A DNA stretch of 64,000 bases from Oceanospirillum linum (GTDB lineage: Bacteria > Pseudomonadota > Gammaproteobacteria > Pseudomonadales > Halomonadaceae): contig NZ_FXTS01000010.1 of the NCBI RefSeq assembly GCF_900182785.1, forward strand, positions 62,001-126,000. The letters run 5' to 3'. Of this stretch, positions 56,821 to 64,000 are shown piece after piece. A program made the translations under genes and the position numbers. The notes beneath the pieces were generated by a model. That model did no database searches. It saw only the letters and a list, made by a program, of their open reading frames with translations, and was not told the origin of the DNA. How positions within the stretch are numbered: position 1 is the first letter of the stretch; every line of letters starts with the position of its first letter.

Positions 56821-59800
56821 TTAGCTTTCCAGATCAATGTCGATACCCAGAGAACGGATTTCCTTCACCAACACGTTGAAGGATTCTGGCATACCCGGTT
56901 CCATGCGATGGTCACCATCAACGATGTTTTTATACATCTTGGTACGACCGTTCACGTCATCCGACTTAACAGTCAGCATCTCCTGAAGGGTATAAGCCGC
57001 GCCGTATGCTTCCAGTGCCCACACTTCCATCTCACCGAAACGCTGACCACCAAACTGAGCTTTACCACCCAGAGGCTGTTGCGTTACAAGGCTGTAGGAA
57101 CCTGTGGAACGGGCATGCATCTTGTCATCAACCAAGTGATTCAGTTTCAGCATGTACATGTAACCAACGGTCACAGGACGGTCAAACTGCTCACCGGTAC
57201 GGCCATCACGCAGCCAAACCTGACCACTGTCAGGAATGTCCGCCAGACGCAGAAGTTCTTTGATCTCAGGCTCAGGGGCACCATCGAATACCGGTGTTGC
57301 AATAGGAACACCCTTACGAAGGTTCTGGGCCAGTGCGATCACTTCATCGTCCGTCAGGCTATCGATATCTTCTTTGTGGTTACCGACCTGATTATAAACC
57401 TTGTCCAGGAACTCACGAATTTGCTGTACCTGGTTATCACGCTGCTCCAGCAACATCTCATTGATCTTATCGCCAAGACCCTTAGCCGCCATACCCAGGT
57501 GAGTTTCAAGAATCTGACCCACGTTCATACGGGATGGTACACCAAGCGGGTTAAGAACAATGTCTACCGGCTCACCTTTGGCATCGTACGGCATATCTTC
57601 AATTGGCATAATCGCAGAGATTACACCTTTGTTACCGTGACGACCTGCCATCTTATCACCAGGCTGGATACGACGTTTGATAGCAACGTAAACTTTAACA
57701 ATCTTCAGAACACCGGGAGCAAGGTCATCACCCTGCTGCAGTTTCTTCTTCTTGTCTTCAAACTTCTCGTCCATCTCTTTGCGGCGTTGCTCAAGCTGCT
57801 CATCAGCTTGCTGCAGAACCTCATTAAGAGACTCATCAGTCAGGGATAGCTTAAACCAGTCTTTACGCGGCAGCTCAGCAAGATAATCGCTTGTCAGCTT
57901 GTCACCTTTCAGCAACTTAGGACCACTCAGAACCTCTTTGCCATCCAGCTGACGACCCAGGCGTTCGAATGTTGCTTCTTCAGCAATGCGATACTCTTCC
58001 TGAAGATCCTTACGAACCTCATCAAGCTGAGACTGCTCAATAGCACGGGCACGACTGTCTTTCTCAACACCATCACGGGTGAAAACCTGAACATCGATAA
58101 CCGTGCCTTTTACGCCTGTCGATACACGCAGAGAGGTATCTTTAACGTCGGAGGCTTTTTCACCAAAGATCGCACGCAGCAGCTTCTCTTCTGGTGTCAG
58201 CTGGGTTTCACCCTTCGGCGTAACCTTACCAACCAGAATGTCACCTGCGCCTACTTCAGCACCGATATAAACAATACCGGACTCATCCAGTTTACCCAGT
58301 GCGCTTTCACCAACATTCGGAATATCAGATGTGATCTCTTCAGGGCCTAACTTGGTATCACGGGATACACAGGTCAGTTCCTGAATATGAATCGTGGTAA
58401 AGCGATCTTCCTGCACAACCCGCTCGGAAACCAAAATGGAATCCTCGAAGTTGTAGCCGTTCCACGGCATAAAGGCGATGCGCATGTTCTGACCCAAAGC
58501 CAGATCACCCAGATCTACGGAAGGCCCATCAGCCAGAATGTCACCACGAGCAACGACATCACCAGGACGTACAATGGCACGCTGGTTGATACAGGTATTC
58601 TGGTTAGAACGGGTGTATTTGGTCAGATTGTAGATATCAACACCGGCTTCACCAGCGTCAGTCTCTGCATCGTTAACACGAATTACGATACGACTGGCAT
58701 CCACAGAATCAATAACACCACCACGACGCGCTACGGCACACACACCGGAGTCACGGGCAACAAAACGCTCCATACCGGTACCGACCAACGGCTTGTCAGC
58801 ACGCAGTGTTGGTACAGCCTGACGCTGCATGTTCGAACCCATCAATGCACGGTTCGCATCATCATGTTCCAGGAACGGAATCAGTGCCGCTGCAACCGAA
58901 ACAACCTGACGTGGCGAAACGTCCATCAGAGTAACCTGATCCGGAGTCATAAAGGTCGTTTCACCTTTGTGACGTACCTGAACCAGCTCATCAACCAGCT
59001 GACCATCTTTAATGGTCGCAGAAGCCTGTGCGATGATGTACTGACTTTCTTCGATCGCAGACAGATAAGCCATCTCGTCTGTAACCATGCCATCGACCAC
59101 TTTACGGTACGGTGTCTCAAGGAAACCGTAGTCATTCGTGCGGGCATAGGTCGCCAGGGAGTTAATCAGACCAATGTTTGGACCCTCAGGGGTCTCAATT
59201 GGGCATACACGGCCGTAGTGCGTCGGGTGTACGTCACGCACTTCAAAGCCGGCACGTTCACGGGTCAGACCACCAGGGCCTAACGCAGAAACACGACGCT
59301 TGTGAGTTACCTCAGAAAGCGGGTTGTTCTGATCCATAAACTGTGACAGCTGAGAAGAGCCAAAGAACTCTTTGATTGCTGCAGCAACGGGCTTGGCATT
59401 GATCAGGTCCTGAGGCATCAGGCCTTCACTTTCCGCCAGAGACAAACGCTCTTTAACCGCACGCTCAACACGAACCAGACCAACACGGAACTGGTTTTCA
59501 GCCATTTCGCCAACAGAACGGATACGACGGTTACCCAGGTGGTCGATATCATCAACTTCACCTTTACCGTTACGGATGTTGATCAGCTCACGTAAAACAT
59601 CAATGATGTCTTCATGGCTAAGAACTCCGGATCCTGTATCTTCTGTCCGTCCGATACGACGGTTAAACTTCATGCGACCCACTGCAGACAGATCATAGCG
59701 ATCTTCGCTGAAGAACAGATTAGCAAACAGTGCTTCGGCAGATTCTTTTGTCGGCGGCTCACCAGGGCGCATCATGCGATAGATCTCAACCAGTGCTTCC

Positions 59801-60894
59801 AACTGATTGCGAGTGCTATCGATACGCAGGGTGTCTGAGATAAACGGAACGCAATCCAGGTCATTGGTGTATAAGGTTTCAATAACCTTACAGCCAGACT
59901 GAGCCAGTTTCTCAAGAATCTCGTTATTGATTTCCGCGTTACATTCGCAGATAAGCTCGCCGGTCTTTTCATCAACCATGTCTTTCGCAATGACGCGACC
60001 AAACATGTATTCAACCGGAACCTTCAGCTTATCAAGACCCGCCTTTTCAATCTGACGGATATGTCGCGGTGTGATACGACGATCTTTTTCAACAATGACA
60101 TTGCCATCATTGTCACAGATATCGAAGGATGCCGTTTCACCACGAAGGCGACTTGGCACCAGCTCCATGAACAATCCATCACGTTCAAAGTAGAACTTGT
60201 TGGTGTCAAAGAACATATCCAGCATCTGTTCGGACGTGTAGTTCAAAGCACGCAGAAGAACAGAGGCAGGTAGTTTGCGACGACGGTCAATACGAACAAA
60301 AACACTGTCTTTAGGATCGAATTCAAAGTCCAACCATGAACCACGGTAAGGGATCACCCGTGCTGAATATAGCAGTTTACCGGATGAGTGGGTCTTACCT
60401 TTATCATGATCGAAGAAAACACCCGGAGAACGGTGAAGCTGAGACACGATAACACGCTCGGTACCATTAATTACAAAGGTACCATTCTCAGTCATCAGGG
60501 GCATTTCGCCCATGTAAACTTCTTGTTCTTTAATATCCTTGATTGCCTTGTTCGATGACTCTTTGTCATAAATGACAAGGCGGACTTTAACGCGCAAAGG
60601 TGCAGCGTAGGTAACACCACGCAGTTGGCACTCTTTTACATCAAAAACCGGAGCACCCAGACGATAGCTAACATATTCCAGAGATGCATTACCGGAATAG
60701 CTTTCGATTGGGAATACCGACTTAAACGCAGCGTGAAGGCCTAAATCCTCCCGCTGTTCAATAGTTTTTTCTTCTTGCAGGAAGGATCGATAGGAGTCCA
60801 GCTGGATGGCCAGCAAATACGGCACATCCATGACATGGGGTAGTTTACCGAAATCCTTGCGGATACGTTTTTTCTCAGTATATGAGTAAGCCAT
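56821..60894 (-). CDS. rpoB: RNA polymerase beta subunit
   Basis: The 1357-residue beta subunit. The rifampicin-binding region FFGSSQLSQFMDQNNPLSEVTHKRRVSALGPGGL, quoted in parts, appears wild type (Gln, Asp, His, Arg and Ser at the common resistance positions). GDKMAGRHGNKGVIS and the C-terminal FGGQRFGEMEVWALEAYGAA (in parts) contact the active site and beta'. It is 207 bp after rplL, with an attenuator-like hairpin between them. Confidence 0.99.
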   Translation of the reverse strand: MAYSYTEKKRIRKDFGKLPHVMDVPYLLAIQLDSYRSFLQEEKTIEQREDLGLHAAFKSVFPIESYSGNASLEYVSYRLGAPVFDVKECQLRGVTYAAPLRVKVRLVIYDKESSNKAIKDIKEQEVYMGEMPLMTENGTFVINGTERVIVSQLHRSPGVFFDHDKGKTHSSGKLLYSARVIPYRGSWLDFEFDPKDSVFVRIDRRRKLPASVLLRALNYTSEQMLDMFFDTNKFYFERDGLFMELVPSRLRGETASFDICDNDGNVIVEKDRRITPRHIRQIEKAGLDKLKVPVEYMFGRVIAKDMVDEKTGELICECNAEINNEILEKLAQSGCKVIETLYTNDLDCVPFISDTLRIDSTRNQLEALVEIYRMMRPGEPPTKESAEALFANLFFSEDRYDLSAVGRMKFNRRIGRTEDTGSGVLSHEDIIDVLRELINIRNGKGEVDDIDHLGNRRIRSVGEMAENQFRVGLVRVERAVKERLSLAESEGLMPQDLINAKPVAAAIKEFFGSSQLSQFMDQNNPLSEVTHKRRVSALGPGGLTRERAGFEVRDVHPTHYGRVCPIETPEGPNIGLINSLATYARTNDYGFLETPYRKVVDGMVTDEMAYLSAIEESQYIIAQASATIKDGQLVDELVQVRHKGETTFMTPDQVTLMDVSPRQVVSVAAALIPFLEHDDANRALMGSNMQRQAVPTLRADKPLVGTGMERFVARDSGVCAVARRGGVIDSVDASRIVIRVNDAETDAGEAGVDIYNLTKYTRSNQNTCINQRAIVRPGDVVARGDILADGPSVDLGDLALGQNMRIAFMPWNGYNFEDSILVSERVVQEDRFTTIHIQELTCVSRDTKLGPEEITSDIPNVGESALGKLDESGIVYIGAEVGAGDILVGKVTPKGETQLTPEEKLLRAIFGEKASDVKDTSLRVSTGVKGTVIDVQVFTRDGVEKDSRARAIEQSQLDEVRKDLQEEYRIAEEATFERLGRQLDGKEVLSGPKLLKGDKLTSDYLAELPRKDWFKLSLTDESLNEVLQQADEQLEQRRKEMDEKFEDKKKKLQQGDDLAPGVLKIVKVYVAIKRRIQPGDKMAGRHGNKGVISAIMPIEDMPYDAKGEPVDIVLNPLGVPSRMNVGQILETHLGMAAKGLGDKINEMLLEQRDNQVQQIREFLDKVYNQVGNHKEDIDSLTDDEVIALAQNLRKGVPIATPVFDGAPEPEIKELLRLADIPDSGQVWLRDGRTGEQFDRPVTVGYMYMLKLNHLVDDKMHARSTGSYSLVTQQPLGGKAQFGGQRFGEMEVWALEAYGAAYTLQEMLTVKSDDVNGRTKMYKNIVDGDHRMEPGMPESFNVLVKEIRSLGIDIDLES

Positions 60895-61030
60895 CAGTAT
60901 TCCCCAGCTTGTTCATCTGATCAGGCCACGACATGGATCTAACACATCCAGTTGATCGATGTCGATAAGTCTTCACACCGCCGATTAAAGCAGCAACGTG
61001 TTTAAAAGCAGTCAAGGATATTATGAACAG

Positions 61031-61060
61031 AAAAAGGCCGGCGGCGAATCGCCACCAGCC
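61031..61060 (-). terminator. Attenuator between rplL and rpoB
   Basis: On the minus strand GGCTGGTGGCG pairs with CGCCGCCGGCC (two G-U pairs) around ATT, followed by TTTTT. The position is that of the partial terminator that lowers rpoBC expression relative to ribosomal proteins in E. coli. Confidence 0.8.
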
Positions 61061-61101
61061 CACTGCAATTTTCAGCAGCGTCTGCTGTACTGCAAAGCTT
61101 A

Positions 61102-61473
61102 TTACTTCAGCTCTACAGATGCACCAGCTTCTTCCAGCTGTGCTTTAGCAGCTTCAGCGTCATCTTTAGATACGCCTTCTTTAACTACAGCAGGAGCACC
61201 GTCAACCATAGCCTTGGCTTCTTTCAGACCCAGACCAGTGATTGCACGTACTGCCTTAATTACATTAACTTTCTTGTCACCAGCACCAGCCAGAACAACG
61301 TCAAATTCAGTTTGCTCAGCAGCAGCAGCTTCACCGCCCGCAGCACCACCAGCTACTACTGCAGCTGCAGCAGATACACCGAATTTTTCTTCCATTGCTT
61401 CAACCAGTTCAACAACGTCCATTACGGACATTTCAGCAACTGCATTGATGATATCTTCTTTAGTCAGAGCCAT
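61102..61473 (-). CDS. rplL: 50S ribosomal protein L7/L12
   Basis: A 123-residue acidic stalk protein that recruits translation GTPases. The N-terminal dimerisation helices (MALTKEDIINAVAEMSVMDV) bind L10, an Ala/Gly-rich hinge spans about 38-54, and the C-terminal domain has EKKVNVIKAVR-type sequence and GLGLKEAKAMVDGAP. It is 79 bp after rplJ. Confidence 0.99.
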   Translation of the reverse strand: MALTKEDIINAVAEMSVMDVVELVEAMEEKFGVSAAAAVVAGGAAGGEAAAAEQTEFDVVLAGAGDKKVNVIKAVRAITGLGLKEAKAMVDGAPAVVKEGVSKDDAEAAKAQLEEAGASVELK

Positions 61474-61552
61474 TATCTTAGCTTCCCAACGTTGTAGAGC
61501 AATTGTCGCTCATTAAAACCAAAATTCTTTATCGATAGAACAAGAAACGCTA

Positions 61553-62056
61553 TTAAGCTGCTTCTTCTTCTTTCTGATCGCGAATAGCTGCCAGTACGCG
61601 TGCCAGCTTGCCTGCAGATGCTTCTTTCATAGTCATCATCAGGCTTGCAATAGCTTCGTCGTATGTTGGCAGTTTTGCCAAACGGTCAATATCCGCAGCC
61701 GCGATCAACTCTCCTTCGTACGCCAGAGCTTTAACTTCGAACGCTTCTTCTTCTTTAGCAAAATCTTTCAGAAGACGCGCTGCCGCACCCGGATGCTCCA
61801 TAGAGAAAGCGATCAGAGTAGGGCCTACGAAGCTTTCTTTCAGGCACTCAAATGAGGTACCTTCAACAGCTAGGCGAGCCAACGTGTTACGAACAACACG
61901 TAGCTGTACACCGGCTTCACGGGCTTCTTTACGCAGGGCAGTCATTGCACCTACAGTAACGCCACGGGAATCGGCAACTACAACAGAAAGAGCAGACTGG
62001 GCAGCTTCGTTGACTTCAGCAACAATTGCTTTTTTGTCTTCGAGACGTAGTGCCAC
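61553..62056 (-). CDS. rplJ: 50S ribosomal protein L10
   Basis: A 167-residue stalk-base protein that carries the L7/L12 dimers on its C-terminal helix. MALRLEDKKAIVAEVNEAAQ and VVADSRGVTVGAMTALRKEARE in parts are conserved. In E. coli the L10-L12 complex represses translation from the rplJ leader; the 227-bp leader here could do the same. Confidence 0.99.
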   Translation of the reverse strand: MALRLEDKKAIVAEVNEAAQSALSVVVADSRGVTVGAMTALRKEAREAGVQLRVVRNTLARLAVEGTSFECLKESFVGPTLIAFSMEHPGAAARLLKDFAKEEEAFEVKALAYEGELIAAADIDRLAKLPTYDEAIASLMMTMKEASAGKLARVLAAIRDQKEEEAA

Positions 62057-62283
62057 TTTACTTGCTCCTAAGCTATGAAGGCTATTGCCTTCTTCTTACC
62101 ACCACCCCTTTTCAGGGAAGTAACGATGGTTGGGCACCAGAAAATCTGGCGGGCCATTCCATCTGCGCAGGACTCAGATCGAAATCTAAAATTAAGCCTA
62201 AACTCCTGCGGTCTTTGACGGAACTCCTGCACCTGACAAATTAATAGCCAAGCACCGAAGCCCCGCAAAGTTTAGTAACTGTC
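62057..62283 (-). promoter_or_regulatory. Leader region of rplJ (possible L10 autoregulatory site)
   Basis: The 227-base gap between rplA and rplJ is far longer than its neighbours and sits where the L10 leader lies in gammaproteobacteria. It has paired segments such as CCAGA-AAATC-TGG near 62140 and a good AGGAG ribosome site. I could not confirm the L10-binding fold by eye, and no clear promoter was identified. Confidence 0.4.
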
Positions 62284-62979
62284 TTAAACCGCCAGATCGG
62301 AAATATCGATCGTCAGGCCAGGGCCCATAGTGGAAGACAGTGTAATTTTCTTCAGGTAAACACCTTTAGAAGCTGACGGCTTCAGCTTTTTCAGGTCAGC
62401 GACCAGCGCTTCAAGGTTACCTTTGATAGCATCGGCAGTGAAATCCACTTTACCAATACCAGCATGAATAATACCATTCTTGTCCGTACGGTAGCGAACC
62501 TGACCAGACTTAGCATTCTTAACTGCATTTGCTACGTCAGGAGTTACAGTACCAACCTTAGGGTTAGGCATCAGACCACGAGGGCCTAACAGCTGACCCA
62601 GCTGACCCACAACGCGCATTGCATCTGGAGATGCAATCACAACATCATAGTTCAGGTCGCCGCCTTTCATTTCAGCAGCCAGCTCATCCATACCTACAAC
62701 GTCAGCACCAGCTTCTTTAGCGGCATCAACGTTGGCACCCTGAGTAAATACTGCAACACGTACATCTTTACCGGTACCGTTAGGCATAACAGTAGCGCTA
62801 CGAACAACCTGGTCAGATTTACGAGGATCAACACCCAGGTTAACAGCTACTTCTACAGATTCTTTGAACTTGACAGTAGACAGTTCAGAAAGCAAAGCAA
62901 TAGCTTCAGAAACGGTATATGCCTTTTCAGCATCTACCTTGTCACGAATCAGTTTAGCGCGCTTAGATAACTTAGCCAT
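62284..62979 (-). CDS. rplA: 50S ribosomal protein L1
   Basis: A 231-residue mobile stalk protein that releases deacylated tRNA from the E site and, in E. coli, represses rplK-rplA translation. MAKLSKRAKLIRDKVD, VNLGVDPRKSDQVVRSATVMPNGTG (in parts) and LLGPRGLMPNPKVGTVT are typical. It follows rplK by 1 bp. Confidence 0.99.
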   Translation of the reverse strand: MAKLSKRAKLIRDKVDAEKAYTVSEAIALLSELSTVKFKESVEVAVNLGVDPRKSDQVVRSATVMPNGTGKDVRVAVFTQGANVDAAKEAGADVVGMDELAAEMKGGDLNYDVVIASPDAMRVVGQLGQLLGPRGLMPNPKVGTVTPDVANAVKNAKSGQVRYRTDKNGIIHAGIGKVDFTADAIKGNLEALVADLKKLKPSASKGVYLKKITLSSTMGPGLTIDISDLAV

Positions 62980-62980
62980 T

Positions 62981-63412
62981 TTACAGACCCTCCACGTTCA
63001 GACCCATACTACGGGCAGTACCAGCGATTGTACGAACGGCTGCATCCATATCAGCAGCAGTCAGATCAGGCTGTTTAGTGGTTGCGATCTCTTCAAGCTG
63101 AGCGCGAGTCACCGTACCCACTTTCTGGGTATTCGGGCGTGCACTACCGCTCTTCAGGCCTGCTGCTTTCAGCAACAGCACAGCCGCCGGAGGTGTCTTA
63201 GTTACAAATGTAAAGCTACGATCTGCATATACAGTGATAACAACTGGAATCGGCAGACCCGCTTCTACATCTTGAGTAGCCGCATTGAATGCTTTACAGA
63301 ATTCCATGATGTTAACACCATGCTGACCCAGAGCCGGACCTACTGGAGGACTTGGGTTCGCTTTACCTGCACCAACCTGCAGTTTGATATAGGCTTCAAC
63401 TTTCTTAGCCAT
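62981..63412 (-). CDS. rplK: 50S ribosomal protein L11
   Basis: A 143-residue protein of the GTPase-associated centre, needed for RelA activation by uncharged tRNA. MAKKVEAYIKLQVGAGKANPSPPVGPALGQ, in parts, has the conserved Pro-rich hinge; KTPPAAVLLLKAAG and GTARSMGLNVEG follow. It lies 62 bp after nusG. Confidence 0.99.
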   Translation of the reverse strand: MAKKVEAYIKLQVGAGKANPSPPVGPALGQHGVNIMEFCKAFNAATQDVEAGLPIPVVITVYADRSFTFVTKTPPAAVLLLKAAGLKSGSARPNTQKVGTVTRAQLEEIATTKQPDLTAADMDAAVRTIAGTARSMGLNVEGL

Positions 63413-63474
63413 TTTTCTCTCCTATGTGGGTATAACGCTTTTCAGCTTCCCGTTAAGACGACATGCGCCTGAAA

Positions 63475-64000
63475 TTAGTCTTTTTCTACCTGGCCAAACT
63501 CAAGCTCAACCGGCGTAGAACGACCGAAGATAAGCACAGAAACCTGAAGCTTGCTCTTCTCATAATTCACTTCTTCGACGACACCGTTAAAATCTGCAAA
63601 CGGTCCATCAATAACCCGAACAACCTCACCGGGCTCAAACAGAGTCTTAGGACGAGGTTTATCAGTCCGGTCTGCAACGCGTTGTAAAATAGCGTCAGCT
63701 TCGCGCTCAGTAATTGGAGCCGGCTTCTCAGCAGTACCACCAATAAACCCTAAAACCCGAGGTGTCTCTTTAACCAGGTGCCATGCAGAGTCATTCATCT
63801 CCATCTGCACCAGAACATAGCCAGGATAGAATTTTCGTTCACTTTTGCGCTTCTTACCGTCGCGCATTTCAACGACCTCTTCTGTTGGCACTAAAATCTC
63901 GCCAAACAGATCTTCCACCTCATGGAGCTTCACTCGCTCCTGCAGAGAACGCATCACATGCTTCTCATAACCTGAATAGGCATGCACAACATACCAACGC
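63475..64000 (-). CDS. nusG: Transcription termination/antitermination factor NusG (5' end outside window)
   Basis: The frame runs to the window edge with RWYVVHAYSGYEKHV, so the GTG at 63985-63987 is an internal codon and only the first few residues are missing. NusG binds RNA polymerase through the N-terminal NGN domain (LHEVEDLFGEILVPTEEVVE, FYPGYVLVQMEMND) and Rho or S10 through the C-terminal KOW domain (FEPGEVVRVIDGPFADFNGVVEEV in parts). It heads the L11 operon with secE expected upstream. Confidence 0.98.
   Translation of the reverse strand, partial: RWYVVHAYSGYEKHVMRSLQERVKLHEVEDLFGEILVPTEEVVEMRDGKKRKSERKFYPGYVLVQMEMNDSAWHLVKETPRVLGFIGGTAEKPAPITEREADAILQRVADRTDKPRPKTLFEPGEVVRVIDGPFADFNGVVEEVNYEKSKLQVSVLIFGRSTPVELEFGQVEKD

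Noticed and set aside
56758..57849. Plus-strand open frame of 363 codons opposite rpoB
   Set aside because: Antisense shadow of rpoB, with no ribosome site or family features.
1..64000. CRISPR arrays, tRNA or rRNA genes, prophage
   Set aside because: No regularly spaced repeats, cloverleaf signatures or phage genes were noticed on either strand.

Overview
The window is chromosomal DNA of a gammaproteobacterium, most likely a marine Oceanospirillales-type organism. That placement is an inference from protein style and gene order (malate synthase G, tkt-epd-pgk-fba, metK-ahcY-metF with an SAH riboswitch, uvrA/ssb with a YajR-like MFS protein); no 16S gene is present to settle it. No tRNA, rRNA, CRISPR array, insertion sequence or phage gene was seen.

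Layout. 1-6.6 kb: the 3' end of glcB, then single genes: ogt and a diguanylate cyclase, a 2OG-Fe(II) oxygenase, a truncated globin, a GIY-YIG protein with a YciH/SUI1 protein, a LysR regulator, a glutathione transferase and a 47-residue membrane peptide. REP-like palindromes sit between several of them. 6.6-22.5 kb: the carbon cluster fba, pgk, epd and tkt on the minus strand. Between epd and tkt lie an MNT/HEPN toxin-antitoxin pair and an 8.7-kb block holding cytochrome b561, a two-component system and a tripartite RND efflux pump. This block is bracketed by 220-bp direct repeats that duplicate the 3' end of tkt, its terminator and a REP-like element. It therefore looks like a recent insertion that split tkt from epd. 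22.5-27.1 kb: the activated-methyl cycle, with metK (structured leader), ahcY (SAH riboswitch) and metF, which is broken by a net 10-base deletion. 27.2-34.3 kb: plsC, an atypical RmlD-like SDR protein, ssb and a YajR-like MFS protein, divergent from uvrA.

34.3-64 kb is one minus-strand run of translation and transcription genes. Read 5' to 3' it runs nusG (cut by the window edge), rplK, rplA, rplJ, rplL, rpoB, rpoC, rpsL, rpsG, fusA, tuf, then the S10, spc and alpha ribosomal protein operons ending at rplQ. All proteins are full length. Two near-identical strong promoters (TTGAC[A/T], 17-bp spacer, TACAATGCGC) are visible before rpsJ and rpsL, and an attenuator-like hairpin separates rplL from rpoB.

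The most interesting items are the repeat-bracketed efflux island with its predicted response-regulator operator, the HEPN/MNT pair at the same junction, the SAH riboswitch whose pseudoknot competes with a hairpin over the ahcY Shine-Dalgarno sequence, the metK leader with mutually exclusive helices, and the disrupted metF.
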